From positions 101,728,269 through 101,792,268 of the forward strand of contig NC_064625.1 in the NCBI RefSeq assembly GCF_023898315.1: a stretch of 64,000 bases of DNA, read 5' to 3'. Positions 32,618 through 43,539 of this stretch are shown here, piece after piece (position 1 is the first letter of the stretch; each line of letters starts with the position of its first letter). The stretch is from Schistocerca nitens. Its lineage: Eukaryota > Arthropoda > Insecta > Orthoptera > Acrididae. The notes beneath the pieces were generated by a model. That model saw only the letters and a program-made list of their open reading frames with translations. It was not told where the DNA came from and searched no databases. Position numbers and translations under genes: made by a program.

Positions 32618-33957
32618 CGAGGGCAGTTCAATAAGTAATGCAACACATTTTTTTTCTGAAACAGGGGTTGTTTTATTCATCATTGAAATACACCAGGTTA
32701 TTCCCCAATCTTTTAGCTACACAACACTATTTTTCAACGTAATCTCCATTCAATGCTACGGCCTTACGCCACCTTGAAATGAGGGCCTGTATGCATGCGC
32801 GGTACCATTCCACTGGTCGATGTCGGAGCCAACGTCGTACTGCATCAATAACTTCTTCATCATCCGCGTAGTGCCTCCCATGGATTGCGTCCTTCATTGG
32901 GCCAAACATATGGAAATCCGACGGTGCGAGATCGGAGCTGTAGGGTGCATGAGGAAGAACAGTCCACTGAAGTTTTGTGAGCTCCTCTCGGGTGCGAAGA
33001 CTTGTGTGAGGTCTTGCGTTGTCATGAAGAAGGAGAAGTTCGTTCTGATTTTTGTGCCTATGAACACGCTGAAGTCGTTTCTTCAATTTCTGAAGAGTAG
33101 CACGATACACTTCAGAGTTGATCGTTTGACCATGGGGAAGGACATCGAACAGAATAACCCCTTCAGCGTCCCAGAAGACTGTAACCGTGACTTTACCGGC
33201 TGAGGGTATGGCTTTAAACTTTTTCTTGGTAGGGGAGTGGGTGTGGCGCCACTCCATTGATTGCCGTTTTGTTTCAGGTTCGAAGTGATGAACCCATGTT
33301 TCATCGCCTGTAACAATCTTTGACAAGAAATTGTCACCCTCAGCCACATGACGAGCAAGCAATTCCGCACAGATGGTTCTCCTTTGCTCTTTATGCTGTT
33401 CGGTTAGACAACGAGGGACCCAGCGGGAACAAACCTTTGAATATCCCAACTGGTGAACAATTGTGACAGCACTACCAACAGAGATGTCAAGTTGAGCACT
33501 GAGTTGTTTGATGGTGATCCGTCGATCATCTCGAACGAGTGTGTTCGCACGCTCCGCCATTGCAGGAGTCACAGCTGTGCACGGCCGGCCCGCACGCGGG
33601 AGATCAGACAGTCTTGCTTGACCTTGCGGCGATGATGACACACGCTTTGCCCAACGACTCACCGTGCTTTTGTCCACTGCCAGATCACCGTAGACATTCT
33701 GCAAGCGCCTATGAATATCTGAGATGCCCTGGTTTTCCGCCAAAAGAAACTCGATCACTGCCCGTTGTTTGCAACGCACATCCGTTACAGACGCCATTTT
33801 AACAGCTCCGTACAGCGCTGCCACCTGTCGGAAGTCAATGAAACTATACGAGACGAAGCGGGAATGTTTGAAAATATTCCACAAGAAATTTCCGGGTTTT
33901 TCAACCAAAATTGGCCGAGAAAAAAAATATGTTGCATTACTTATTGAACTGCCCTCG
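32618..33957 (-). mobile_element. Mariner element with intact transposase
   Basis: TIRs of at least 28 bp are identical: CGAGGGCAGTTCAATAAGTA inward from the left and inverted at the right. TA at 32616-32617 on the left; the right side reads CA. Length 1340 bp. It holds one uninterrupted transposase frame. Perfect TIRs and an open frame mark a recent insertion. Confidence 0.96.
32727..33797 (-). CDS. Mariner transposase (DD34D), intact
   Basis: 356 residues, near the usual mariner length of about 345. It binds the TIRs and performs cut-and-paste transposition into TA. Residues 1-115 hold two helix-turn-helix motifs (KSTVSRWAKRV, GSAVTIVHQLG) and linker WVPRCLTEQHKEQR follows at 126-140. The catalytic triad is D165 (TGDETWVHHFEP), D259 (LLLHDNARPH) and D294 (YSSDLAPSDFH), spacing 34. 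I start at MASVTDVRCK (33797), the family's usual position; the open frame extends 37 codons upstream into the 5' leader. No stop or frameshift is visible. Function is likely but unproven. Confidence 0.93.
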   Translation of the reverse strand: MASVTDVRCKQRAVIEFLLAENQGISDIHRRLQNVYGDLAVDKSTVSRWAKRVSSSPQGQARLSDLPRAGRPCTAVTPAMAERANTLVRDDRRITIKQLSAQLDISVGSAVTIVHQLGYSKVCSRWVPRCLTEQHKEQRRTICAELLARHVAEGDNFLSKIVTGDETWVHHFEPETKRQSMEWRHTHSPTKKKFKAIPSAGKVTVTVFWDAEGVILFDVLPHGQTINSEVYRATLQKLKKRLQRVHRHKNQNELLLLHDNARPHTSLRTREELTKLQWTVLPHAPYSSDLAPSDFHMFGPMKDAIHGRHYADDEEVIDAVRRWLRHRPVEWYRACIQALISRWRKAVALNGDYVEK

Positions 33958-34689
33958 CATTTAGTGTTTACCAGAATTCTTATTCTAGTTTTTTCCTTTT
34001 TTTTACGTCCAAGTCATATTATTTTTATAAATGTCAAACAGCCTTTACTACAGCAGAGAATACTGCGGCATCCTGGTCATAGACAGAAGGCCGTACCTTG
34101 TTTTCTATACAACACATAGCCACTCCATTTATTAATGATTTCATCTGCAAATGCAATTTTTATCGTTCATTGTTAAAGGTCCCTTAGATAATTATAAAAC
34201 TCATACTTACGTAGAGGAATAAGGGTTGTGGTTTTCCAAATAATAGAAGCCTTTGCGTAATCAAAAACTAGCCTCCTCCTGAATACGATCAGGAGCCGAC
34301 CAGAAGACGGACGTCTTCGACCGCTTCCGTGTTTCCCGTGGCAAAGCTGTGCCAAACTGGGAACACGACATTCTAGAATGAAATACTTCACCTTTATAAG
34401 TATTAGATCAAAAGTGAAAAAATTGAAATAGATCAATCGTAATTTATTTTTTTACCATACTAGAATATACACTGTGCAACTACCCTGAGCTTTGTTTTTC
34501 AGGTTTAACATGAATTCACGTGTGTTATGGTATTAATAAAAGCAGATTATCTGACACATTCATACAGTTTCAGTTAACGTTGTTACCATCATTTTTCCAA
34601 AATACAATTATCTACAACTTCTGTTTGTGCAGTTGTCTGCAATTTGAAAAACAAATTGGGCTAAGTAGTTAATAAATTAAAATTTACGA
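33958..34689. other. Inner part of the large transposon, unassigned
   Basis: AT-rich. 34260-34345 is locally GC-rich (GAGCCGACCAGAAGACGG) without a convincing frame. Confidence 0.4.
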
Positions 34690-34989
34690 AATTACGTCTT
34701 TGCTTCTCTGGCTGTTCTGGAAAACTACTGCAGATACACGTCTGGGACACGTTTTATTAGATTCAACAGGTCAATAACAACAAAATAAATGGAAATCGTG
34801 GCGTTACTTTAACCTCGTACAGTTTTGCGATGGCTTCACATTAGCGACGTTGCTAAATTTCAGTTAAAATATTTTACTAGACGTAACTAAACATTTGCGG
34901 ACCTATGTTTATATGACCCTTTTTCTTTAGTCTTACTTGTAGAATAACATATAAAAATATTTGCCTACCTTCGTGAATATCACCATGTA

Positions 34990-35419
34990 CGGTACAACAC
35001 AGCCACTTCACAACAGTACAGTATTTCACGCAGTGTGAAAAACAGTGTGTCAAGCTGTGCGGGAGTCATGGTAGCATAGTAGGAGCACTATGGAGTGGAC
35101 AAATCGAGATCTGGGCTTCTCCTGGAAGCGTGCCGAGACAGTTGAAGCAGTTGAGGCAACCGAATGTGGCGAGCGTGGAAATCCAGGTTCGATCGGAACG
35201 ATTAACAGACACCGAGAAATGTAAGACGTAACAGTAGTAGAGACTGAGAGTAGCCGACTAATGTAATTTATTCTTCATTTACCTTTTTATTCGAATTTGA
35301 ATGCATTGTATAAATAACAAGTCGTTGAAAGCAGACCAGGACGAGACGACAGAGACGTGGACTCATGTAGGCCACCACACTTGGAGCGACTCATAGAAGT
35401 GAGAGCCGGGAGGAACGCA
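34990..35419. other. Unassigned spacer
   Basis: GAGAGCC/GACGAGAC-rich sequence that continues on the other side of the hAT MITE (36535-36660). It might be part of an LTR, but no matching pair is in the window. Confidence 0.35.
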
Positions 35420-35427
35420 GTTCAATG

Positions 35428-36526
35428 TAGTGATGGGGAGCTCGTGAATGAGTCGTTCAAATGAACGCTTCACTTCAGTGAAGTGTGAACTAACCACTCA
35501 ATTTCAATGAACTGGTACTTCAAACTCTTCACAGATAGCACACTCCACACTTTTTTCTAGTTCACTCACTCTCTTCCCCTCTCCCTCTCCCACTACATCG
35601 GCGCTACGTCACTCACTTCACTTCAGTCCTCCCTCTGTTGCCTGTCGACGAATCGCGCGGAGTTTGTAGGGAACGATAGGTTTACGACGGGTTGGGGCGG
35701 TGAGGGGCGAGGGGAAGGCAGCGTCAGCTGCTACGTGCAGTGCTGACATTACTCGTGACTATTTGTGCAGCTATACTTCGCGTCTACGGGTAGCCTACCG
35801 TTGGCAGCGCTTGCAGACAAATGAATATTAAAGATATGAACGAAGGGGCTGGTTGTGTGAGCACGCACAGCCAACATGAAAATAAAAGGGATTTTACCTG
35901 AAATCGTAACAATGACTACAGGTGACAGTTTACGTTTTAAATCTGGAGGGTTATTATTCTCAACAAAAATAAAATCTACAGGAAAACTTCTGAATAATTA
36001 CTTAACGTAGGTATATAGACTGTGACAGTGGTAAACATACTCATTCTATTTTGGATTAAATTTTACAAGGAACATAAAATTGGACGGCATTTCGTTGGTA
36101 GCCCTATTTTTCAGTTCATGAATACAACAAATAATATTTCATTTGGCAGATAAAGACTTTTTTGGACGCTTCATGAGAAAATTTCGAGCAAGATTAAATG
36201 TAATACCTTCCTTATATGTGACAGGCTTCTCTGTTTATCTTTCCTTTGTCACCTTTGACCATGCTCTATTTAAGTTAACTCAGACGCTGTGAGAGCGTAA
36301 AACGTTGCATGCACGTTACTGCATAGTTCGGCCATCTGTTGGTAAAATTATGAAGTATTACGAAGCTTCATTGTACGAGCGAGCGTAGCAGCGGCTGAGC
36401 GGCGAACTGGGCAACTTCGACAGGCTTCCGTACTTCACGAATGAACTACTTCATTTGAACGCTTCACGGCAAAGAGTGAAATGAATGAAGTAGTTCACTA
36501 GAATGAACGAGTTCGACCCATCTCTA
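35428..36526. mobile_element. Non-autonomous hAT element (MITE)
   Basis: 8-bp TSD GTTCAATG at 35420-35427 and 36527-36534. The termini are TAGTGATGGGGAGCTCG and, inverted, TAGAGATGGGTCGAACTCG, followed by complementary GTTCA-rich subterminal repeats (GAATGA, GTTCAAATGAACGC, CTTCACTTC). An 8-bp duplication and TAGNGATGGG ends are the hAT signature. The 1.1-kb interior has no transposase. Confidence 0.85.
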
Positions 36527-36679
36527 GTTCAATGGCTCGCATGCCCCTCGACAGTGTTTTGTCGGGCTACAATTGGGTGGCCGAAGCACTACAGGTAAAC
36601 ACTTACAAAAGCCCCTCTGCCGTATGGCCCCCAACCGCGACCACCTTTACAGCCCAGAAGTGAAATGAGACGCAACATT

Positions 36680-37171
36680 ATGAGATTTTCACTCTGCAGC
36701 GGAGTGTGCGCTGATATGAAACTTCCTGGCAGATTAAAACTGTGTGCTGGACCGAGACTCGAAGTCGGGACTTTAGCCTTTCGTGGGCAAGTGCTCTACC
36801 ATCTGAGCTACACAAGCACGACTCACGGCCCGTCCTCACAGCTTTACTTCTGCCAGTGCCTCTTTCATATCAGCGCACACTCCACTGCAGAGTGAAAATC
36901 TCATTCTGGAAACATCCCCCAGCCTGTGGCTAAGCCATGTCTCCACTATATCCTTTCTTTCGGGAGTGCTAGTTCTGCAAGGTTCGCAGGAGAGCTTCTG
37001 TAAAGTTTGGAAGGTAGGAGACGTGGAACTGGCAGAACTAAAGCTGTGAGGACGGTGCGTGAGTCGTGCTTGGGTAGCTCAAGTGGTAGAGCACTTGCCC
37101 ACGAAAGGCAAAGGTCCCGAGTTCGAGTCTCGGTCCGGCACACTGTTTTAATCTGCCAGGAAATTTCAGAA
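36680..37171. mobile_element. Composite palindromic element with two opposed tRNA-like heads, second family
   Basis: TSD GCAACATT at 36672-36679 and 37172-37179. The left head is on minus (about 36748-36822) and the right head on plus (about 37070-37140). Each is flanked on its outer side by the same GTTTTAATCTGCCAGGAA segment in inverse orientation. Segment CACTCTGCAG...GCGCTGATATGA is inverted inside the left half (36685-36719 against 36867-36905). The middle (36905-37050) is unique. The architecture parallels 29642-30362 but shares no sequence beyond tRNA-type boxes. Confidence 0.78.
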
Positions 37172-37179
37172 GCAACATT

Positions 37180-37603
37180 GTTTTTAGCGAAGTCCAAGAA
37201 GGCACTGTTGTGCGCAAGACGTAGAAGGCTGAATTTTTTCTGGAAAGCGCCGGGTGCTATAGATACTGTCTTGAAAATGGAGTGGGAACCTAGAGTTCTG
37301 GGAGGCTTCTGAAGGCGTGAGGCGCCACTGGATGTTCGCTTCAGGAAAACCATATGTTCACACAACATAAGAAGTGCCAGGGTTGGCTAATGTAAATAAA
37401 CTAGTGGTTAAACTGTGTCGGCGAGGACCCACCTCACTGTCCACTGAGATGGAAAGAGAGATACCTTTTTTCAGTGTTAAATGGTACTGCCTGCGTTACT
37501 GGTTAACCGCTTAAAAAGTAGCCCAACGAAGGAGATCAGCGTTTTCCGAGGAACATTTTTGCTGGTTGGCGCTCAGAAAATTCGTAGCCCAGCCAATCCA
37601 AAT
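37180..37603. other. Unassigned spacer
   Basis: No supported feature. The 140-codon minus frame 37368-36946 runs mostly through the tRNA palindrome and is rejected. Confidence 0.45.
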
Positions 37604-39010
37604 GATGTTATGTGGTCTTCACGCCAAAGACCGGTTTGACGCAGCTCTCCATGCTACTCTATCCTGTACATATCTCTTCATCTCTGAGTAATTACTGTAA
37701 ACTGTATCCTTTTGATTCTGCTTACTGTATTCATCTCTCAGTCTCCCTCCACGATTATTGCGCTCCACACTTCCCTCCAGTACTAAGTTGCTGATCACTT
37801 AATGTCTTAGAATGAGTCCTACCAAGTGATCCCTTCTTATAATTTGGATGTACCACAAATTACTTTCCTCCTCAATTCTGTTCGGTACTTCATTAGGTAC
37901 GTGATCTAGCCACCTAATCTTCGCCCGCCGGGGGGGCCGACCGGTTCTAGGCACTACAGTCTGGAACCGCGTGACCGCTACGGTCGCAGGTTCGAATTCT
38001 GCCTCAGGCATGGATTTGTGTGATGTCCTTAGATTAGTTACCTTTAAGTAGTTCTACGTTCTAGGGGACTGATGACCTCAGATGTTAAGTTCCATAGTGC
38101 TCAGAGCCATTTGAAGCTAATCTTCAGTATTCTTCTGTAGCACCATATTTCAAATTCTTCTACTCTATTCTTATGTAAACTATTTATCGTCCACATTTAA
38201 TTTCCATACTCGGCTACACTCCATGCAAATACTTGTATCCGATGTCAACATATTTCTCTTCTTCAGAAACGCTTTTCCTGCCATTCCCAGTCTACATTTC
38301 ATATCCGGCTATCAACAGTTACCTTGCTACCCAAGTAGCAAAATTCATCTACTAATTTAAGCGTCTCGTTCCCTAATATGATTCCCTCGGCAGCGCCTAA
38401 CTTAATTCGACTGCATTCCATTATTCTTGTTTTTCCGTTTGTTGAAGTTCATCTTATACCTTCTCTAAGACAATTTACATTCCGTTCAATTGCTCTTCCC
38501 AATTCTTTGCTGCCTTTGACAGAATTACGATGCTATCAGCAAACGTTAAAGTTCTTATTTCTTCTGCGTAGACTTTAATTCTTATACCGAGATTTTATTT
38601 GGTTTTCTTTACTGCCTGCTCACTGTATAGATTGAATAAAATCTGTGACAGACTGCAATCCTCAGTCCCTTTTCAACCACTGCTTCTCTTTCATGCCCGT
38701 CTTCCCGTCACTGCCATCTGGTTTCTGTAAAAGTTGTAAACTGCCTTTCTCTCCTTGTATTTTATCCTTGCTACATTCAGAATTTCGAAGAGAATGTTTC
38801 AGTCAGTACTCGAAAGCTTTCTCTACGCTATAATCACAGGCTTGCCTTCACTTAACCTGTATTATAAAAGAAGTCGTGAAGTCAGAACTGCCTCGTGTTT
38901 TTCTGCATTTCTTCGAAATCCGATCTGACCTCCTCCGAGGTCGGCTTTTACCAGTTTTTCCATTCTTCCGTAAATAATTCGTGATAGTATTTACAGCCAT
39001 GACATATTAA
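37604..39010 (-). mobile_element. Old RTE-type LINE relic holding a SINE
   Basis: Starts with GTGGTCTTCACGCC and CTCTCCATGCTACTCTATCCTG on the plus strand, matching the 3' end at 51494, and runs through all the blocks of that copy to a GTCGGCTTTTACCAGTTTTTCC segment near 38940. No frame is open for long. The SINE at 37923 splits it. Confidence 0.88.
37923..38116 (+). mobile_element. tRNA-derived SINE (main family)
   Basis: TSD CTAATCTTC at 37914-37922 and 38117-38125; removing the SINE restores the RTE sequence at that site. Confidence 0.92.
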
Positions 39011-39689
39011 GCAATCGGTACAAAATTACTTCTTTGGAGAGAGCCTTCGAGACTACTTCATTGTAGAGAGACATCATCGTTTCATCCTCTTCGTTGAGAG
39101 CCGCCGCCAGTAAACTTCACCTCTTCCACGTTTCGACGCCGCAAATGGAAATGTATCGAGCGAGATTTCGGTATGATCTGCATTTAGAAATTAGCGAGGG
39201 ATCTGGTATGTCACCAACAATTGTTTCTGTAGTCACTTCAGACTTCTATTAAAATTACTGTGGTCAGATCTGTCGGCGACTGCGAGATGATGCATATAAA
39301 TTTTATACAGTTTCATAAATTCAAGGTTCACTTTGAATCAGATGACCAGCTTGCTTTCAACTCCAACCACAGGTGCAACGAATTCCTTTAGTGCCATCTG
39401 CATTTTCTACTAATATCATGACACAGTGCAACTTCGCGACTGTAATTGTTCATTTACGCATTTACCAGAATCGTACCCCAGACCCCTTTTGTTAGGTATA
39501 TCAAGGTTTTATTGTAATAAATTGTCATTGCTTATCAAATGTTTTCTTTAACGGAATAAACCGAATTATTTATGATTCTTGTTTCATTTAATAGTCAATT
39601 TATTCCTAATTCATTGTTTTGGACGATGTTTAATTGGCGTATCTGAGACCCAATTACCACATCTCCAACTTAGAATCAAGAACCGTAAG
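39011..39689. other. Unassigned spacer
   Basis: 39040-39110 still resembles the upstream RTE protein region (GAGAGCC, TTCATCCTCTTCG); the rest has no signal. Confidence 0.4.
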
Positions 39690-40930
39690 GTTAGATTAGT
39701 ACTTGCTCCATAGATCATGAATACGACACTTCGTAATGATGTGGAACGTGTCAGGTTAATAAAAGGTGTCTATACAAGATATTACATTACACAAAATATT
39801 ACATGACACTTAATTTTTTTGTGGGGGTTTGGGAAATTACCCACTTACTATATGCAAAAATTCATCTAATGAGTAGAAGGAGTTGCCATTAAGAAATTGT
39901 TTTAATTTCCTTTTAAATGCTATATGGCTATCTGTCAGACTTTTGATGCTATTAGGTAAGTGACCAGAGACTTTTTTGGCAGTATAATTTACCCCGTTCT
40001 GAGCCAAAGTTAGATTTAACCTTGAGTAGTGAAGATCATCCTTTCTCCTAGTGTTGTAGCCATGTACACTGCTATTAATTTTGAATTCGTTCGGATTATT
40101 AATAACAAATTTCATAAGTGAATATGTATATTGTGAGGCTACAGTGAAGATCTCTAGCTCTTTAAATAAGTGTCTGCAGGATGATCTTGGATGAGCTCCA
40201 GCAATTATTCTGATACACGCTTTTGTGCAATGAACACTCTTTTACTCAATGATGAGTTACCCAGAATATGATGCCATACGAAAGCATAGAATGAAAATAA
40301 GCGTGGTAAGCTAATTTACTCAGATTTATATCGCCAAAATCTGCAATGACCCTAATAGCATAAGTAGTTGAACTCAAACGTTTCAGCAGATCTCAGTGTG
40401 TTTTTTCCAGTTCAACCCCTCATCAATGCATACACCTAGGAATTTTGAATATTCTACCTTAGCTACCGATTTCTGATCGAAGTCTATATTTATTAATGGT
40501 GTCATTCCATTTACTGTGTGGAACTGTATATACTGTGTTTTGTCAAAGTTTAATGAGAGCCCATTTGAAGAGAACCACTTAATGATTTTCTGAAAAACAT
40601 CGTTTACAATTTCACCAGTTAATTCTTGTCTGTTGGGTGTGATAGCTATACTTGCATCACCGGCAAAAAGTACCAGCTTTGCATTTTCGTGAATATAGAA
40701 TGGCTTGTCATTAATATATATTAAGAACGGCAGAGGACCCAAGATCGAAACTTGCCGCACCCCATTCTTGATTGTTCCCCAGTTTGAGAAATCACCAGTT
40801 TTTTTTTTGCATATTATGTGAACTGCTTATTTCAACTTTCTGCACTCTTCCAGTTAGGTATGATTTAAACCATTTGAGCACCGTACCATTCATACCACAT
40901 TACTTGAGCTTAATTAATCCTGCCTGTTTG
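39690..40930 (-). mobile_element. CR1/Jockey-group LINE, family C, broken
   Basis: The minus frame 40760-40383 starts at a PQGSILGPLLF-like block (VSILGPLPFLIYINDKPFY). The active-site box is FAGDAS where YADD/FADD is expected. A stop-rich gap follows and 40115-39837 gives the C-terminal part (GYNTRRKDDLHY, ending FYSLDEFLHIV). The 3' UTR has ATGATGTGGAACGTGTCAGG and a T-run. The sequence is distinct from families A and B. Confidence 0.82.
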
Positions 40931-41616
40931 TGTCGCCGTGCAACATAGCCTTTCAGGAGGTTCTTATATTTCTGTTGAATTTGAGCTTCCCGTTGCCAAC
41001 TGAATCCATCTAAAAGTATCTGTCCCATCAGTCCGGTAGTCTTCCCCATGGCCCTTTTTTGGTACATTTGGCTCGAATTTAGTATTTGTCTTGAACGTCT
41101 GCCATCCTTTCTTCGAGCGAAATGACCACCCCACTGTCATTTCACGGTATTTACAATGTCCATTATGTCGCTGACCTTTATTGTACACCTGATATCTTCT
41201 GCTTTCCTTCTGTCTTTCTTTGTGAATCCCTACACTGACCTTTCCATTCTCTTTGTGCGACTATGAGGTTTCTGACAATGAACCTAGTTAATGTCCATGT
41301 CTCCGAATCATAGATAGTATTTGTTTGTTAAAACTTTTTTTTAAGGCCAGAGGACATCTCTAATTAGAAAAAATTAAGAGTTTCTTCCACGAGCTTTCCA
41401 GTCCAGTTTAATTAGTCAAAATATTTCTGGTTTTAAGTCATCTTTTATATTTACAAGTTGACTCAGATAGATGGATTCTATGACACTCTGTAGATGCGTG
41501 CTTCCAACACATATAGTGAGATTCAGCTATGCCTACCTCTCGGTTTTATGCAGTCCACAATGCTTTGAAACGCCACGTGCGAGATTTTCCTATTCTCGCG
41601 GCCATTACATGGAAAC
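40931..41616. other. Unassigned spacer
   Basis: No supported gene; mainly AT-rich with no recognised repeat. Confidence 0.45.
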
Positions 41617-41618
41617 TA

Positions 41619-42965
41619 CACTGAAGCGCCAAAGAAACTGATATAAGCATGTGTATTCAAATACAGGGATATGTAAACAAGAAGAATACGGTGCTGCGGT
41701 CGGCAACGCCTGTATAAGACAACAAGTGTCTGTCGCAGTTGTTAGAGCGGTTACTGCTGCTTCAGTGGTAGGTTACCACGATTTAAGTGAGTATGAACTT
41801 GGTGTTATAGTCCGCACACAAGTGAGGATTTTCCTGTACGACCATTTCACGAGTGCACCGTGAATATCAGGATTCCAGTAAAACATCAGATCTCCGACAT
41901 TGCTGTGGCCGGAAAAAGATCCTGCAACAACAGGACCAACGACGACAAAAGATAATCGTTCAACGTGACAGAAGTTCACACGAGCGATGAGACACAGCAT
42001 CTCCAAGGAAGAGATGAAGTGGGGATTTTCCGGTACGACTATTTCACGAGCGTACCATGAATATCAGGAATCCGGTAAAACATCAAATCTCCGACATCGC
42101 TGCTGCCGGAAAAAGATTCTGCAAGAACGGGACCAACGACGACAGAAGAGAATCGTTCATTGTGACAGGACTGCAACCCTTCCGCAAACTGCTGCAGATC
42201 TCAATGTTGGGCCGTCAACAAGTGTCAGCGTGCGAACCATTCAACGAAATATCACCGATGTGGGCTTTCGGGGCAGAAGGTCCAGTCGTGTACCGTTGAT
42301 GCATGGCACAATGCTTTACACCTCGCCTGGGCCCGTCAAGACCGACATTGGACTCTTGATGACTGGAAACATGTTGCCTGGCCGGACGAGTCTCGTTTCA
42401 AATTGTATCGAATGGATGGACGTGTACGGGTATGGAGACAACTTCATGAATCCATGGACCCTGCATGTCAGCAAGGGACTGTTCAAGTTGGTAGAGGCTC
42501 TGTAATGGTGTGGGGCGTGTGCAGTTGGAGTGATATGGGACCCCTGATACATCTAAAAACGACCCTGACAGGTGACATGTAAGTAAACATCCTGTCTGAT
42601 CACCTGCATCCTTTCATGTCCACTCTGCATTCCGAAGGACTCGGGCATTTCCAGCAGGACAATGCGGCACCCTACACGTCCAGAATTTCTACAGAGAGGC
42701 TCCAGGAACACTCTTCTGAGTTTAAACACTTCCACTGGCCACCAGACTCCCCAGACATGAACATTATTGAGCATATCTGGGATGCTTTGCAACGTGCTGT
42801 TCAGAAGAGATCGCCAATCCCTCTTACACTTACGGATTTATGGATAGCCCTGCAGGATTCATGGTGTCACTTCCCTCCAGCACTACTTCAAACAGTAGTC
42901 CAGTCAATGCCACGTCGTGTTGCGGGACTTTTACGTGCTCGCGTGGGCCCTACACGATATTAGAC
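41619..42965 (+). mobile_element. Tc1 family-2 element with internal duplication, right end missing
   Basis: The left TIR CACTGAAGCGCCAAAGAAAC follows TA at 41617-41618. A transposase relic runs to ...QSMPRRVAGLLRARVGPTRY (ending near 42960) with a frameshift near 42300 and a premature TAA near 42580. Blocks: HTH (GTTISRAYHEYQESGK), GHFQQDNAAPYT with the second acidic residue, SPDMNIIEHIWDALQ with the third. 41829-41950 is a second copy of 42027-42145. The right TIR, seen in the fragment at 1785, is absent. Confidence 0.88.
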
Positions 42966-43179
42966 AGGGTTGTCTTAGGCCTGCTCAGCACAGTTCCACG
43001 TACTGTTCTGCACAAGGCTTTCTTTTATTTTATTTAGCAGGCTTGCTGCTGCGCTGTACTATTACGTTCATCACTTTGGAGCAGTACCGAGTTTCCGTTG
43101 CAGTAGGTGAGCCATGAGAATTTATTAATACCTGTTTTACACCAAAGCCATGAAAATAAGTTTACTTTGGGTAAAGCTG
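42966..43179. other. Short unassigned join
   Basis: Sequence between two Tc1 relics; no feature supported. Confidence 0.4.
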
Positions 43180-43537
43180 AGTTTAAATTACATTTTTTGT
43201 CAGACAGCCACATTCTCACAATACAATTTTGCAACATGTACGCCCCGTTTTGTTGGCCTTCGTGACAAGCCATCCTGGGCTTACATTTCAGCAAGATAAT
43301 GCCCACCCGCAACACGGCGAGAGTTTCAGCCCTTATCTTGGTGCTTGCCAATTCCTACCTTGGGCAGCACGGCCCCTGGATCTCTCCCCAAAATGAGAAC
43401 GTGTGGAGCATTATCGGCAGGGCCGTGAAACCAACTCGTAATTTTAGCGATCTAAAGAGCCAGTTGGACAGAATTTGGCACGATATACCTCAGGATCAGA
43501 TCCAGCAACTGTATCAATCAATGCCAAGCCGAATAGC
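43180..43537 (+). mobile_element. Tc1-like relic (family 3), interrupted by Tc1 copy E
   Basis: Encodes a second-Asp region read in degenerate frames near 43275, then SPQNENVWSIIGRAVKP with the third acidic residue, and SDLKSQLDRIWHDIPQDQIQQLYQSMPSRIA, where copy E is inserted at TA. Beyond copy E (44893-44960) the same frame plausibly resumes with KGYRWANALMTC. Confidence 0.75.
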
Positions 43538-43539
43538 TA

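Larger units (their letters stand above)
29326..34987. mobile_element. Large TIR transposon with DUF4817-type transposase relic
   Basis: About 300-bp inverted flanks match: 29326-29629 against 34690-34987, from the ends inward (GATGATTCACGAAG against GATATTCACGAAG) through CCGCAAATGTTTAGTTACG and TTCCATTTATTTTGTTGTTATTG to GAAGCAAAGA. TA lies just outside both ends (29324-29325, 34988-34989). Inside are the transposase relic, the tRNA palindrome, two SINEs and a mariner. Without those insertions it would be about 3.2 kb. Alternative: two separate copies in opposite orientation. Confidence 0.5.

Noticed and set aside
34990-36660. Possible LTR split by the hAT MITE
   Set aside because: No second matching LTR, primer-binding site or gag/pol sequence in the window.
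37070-37142. tRNA-like sequence with good A and B boxes
   Set aside because: Part of a dispersed palindromic element also seen at 667, 1640 and 36750; anticodon loop is atypical.
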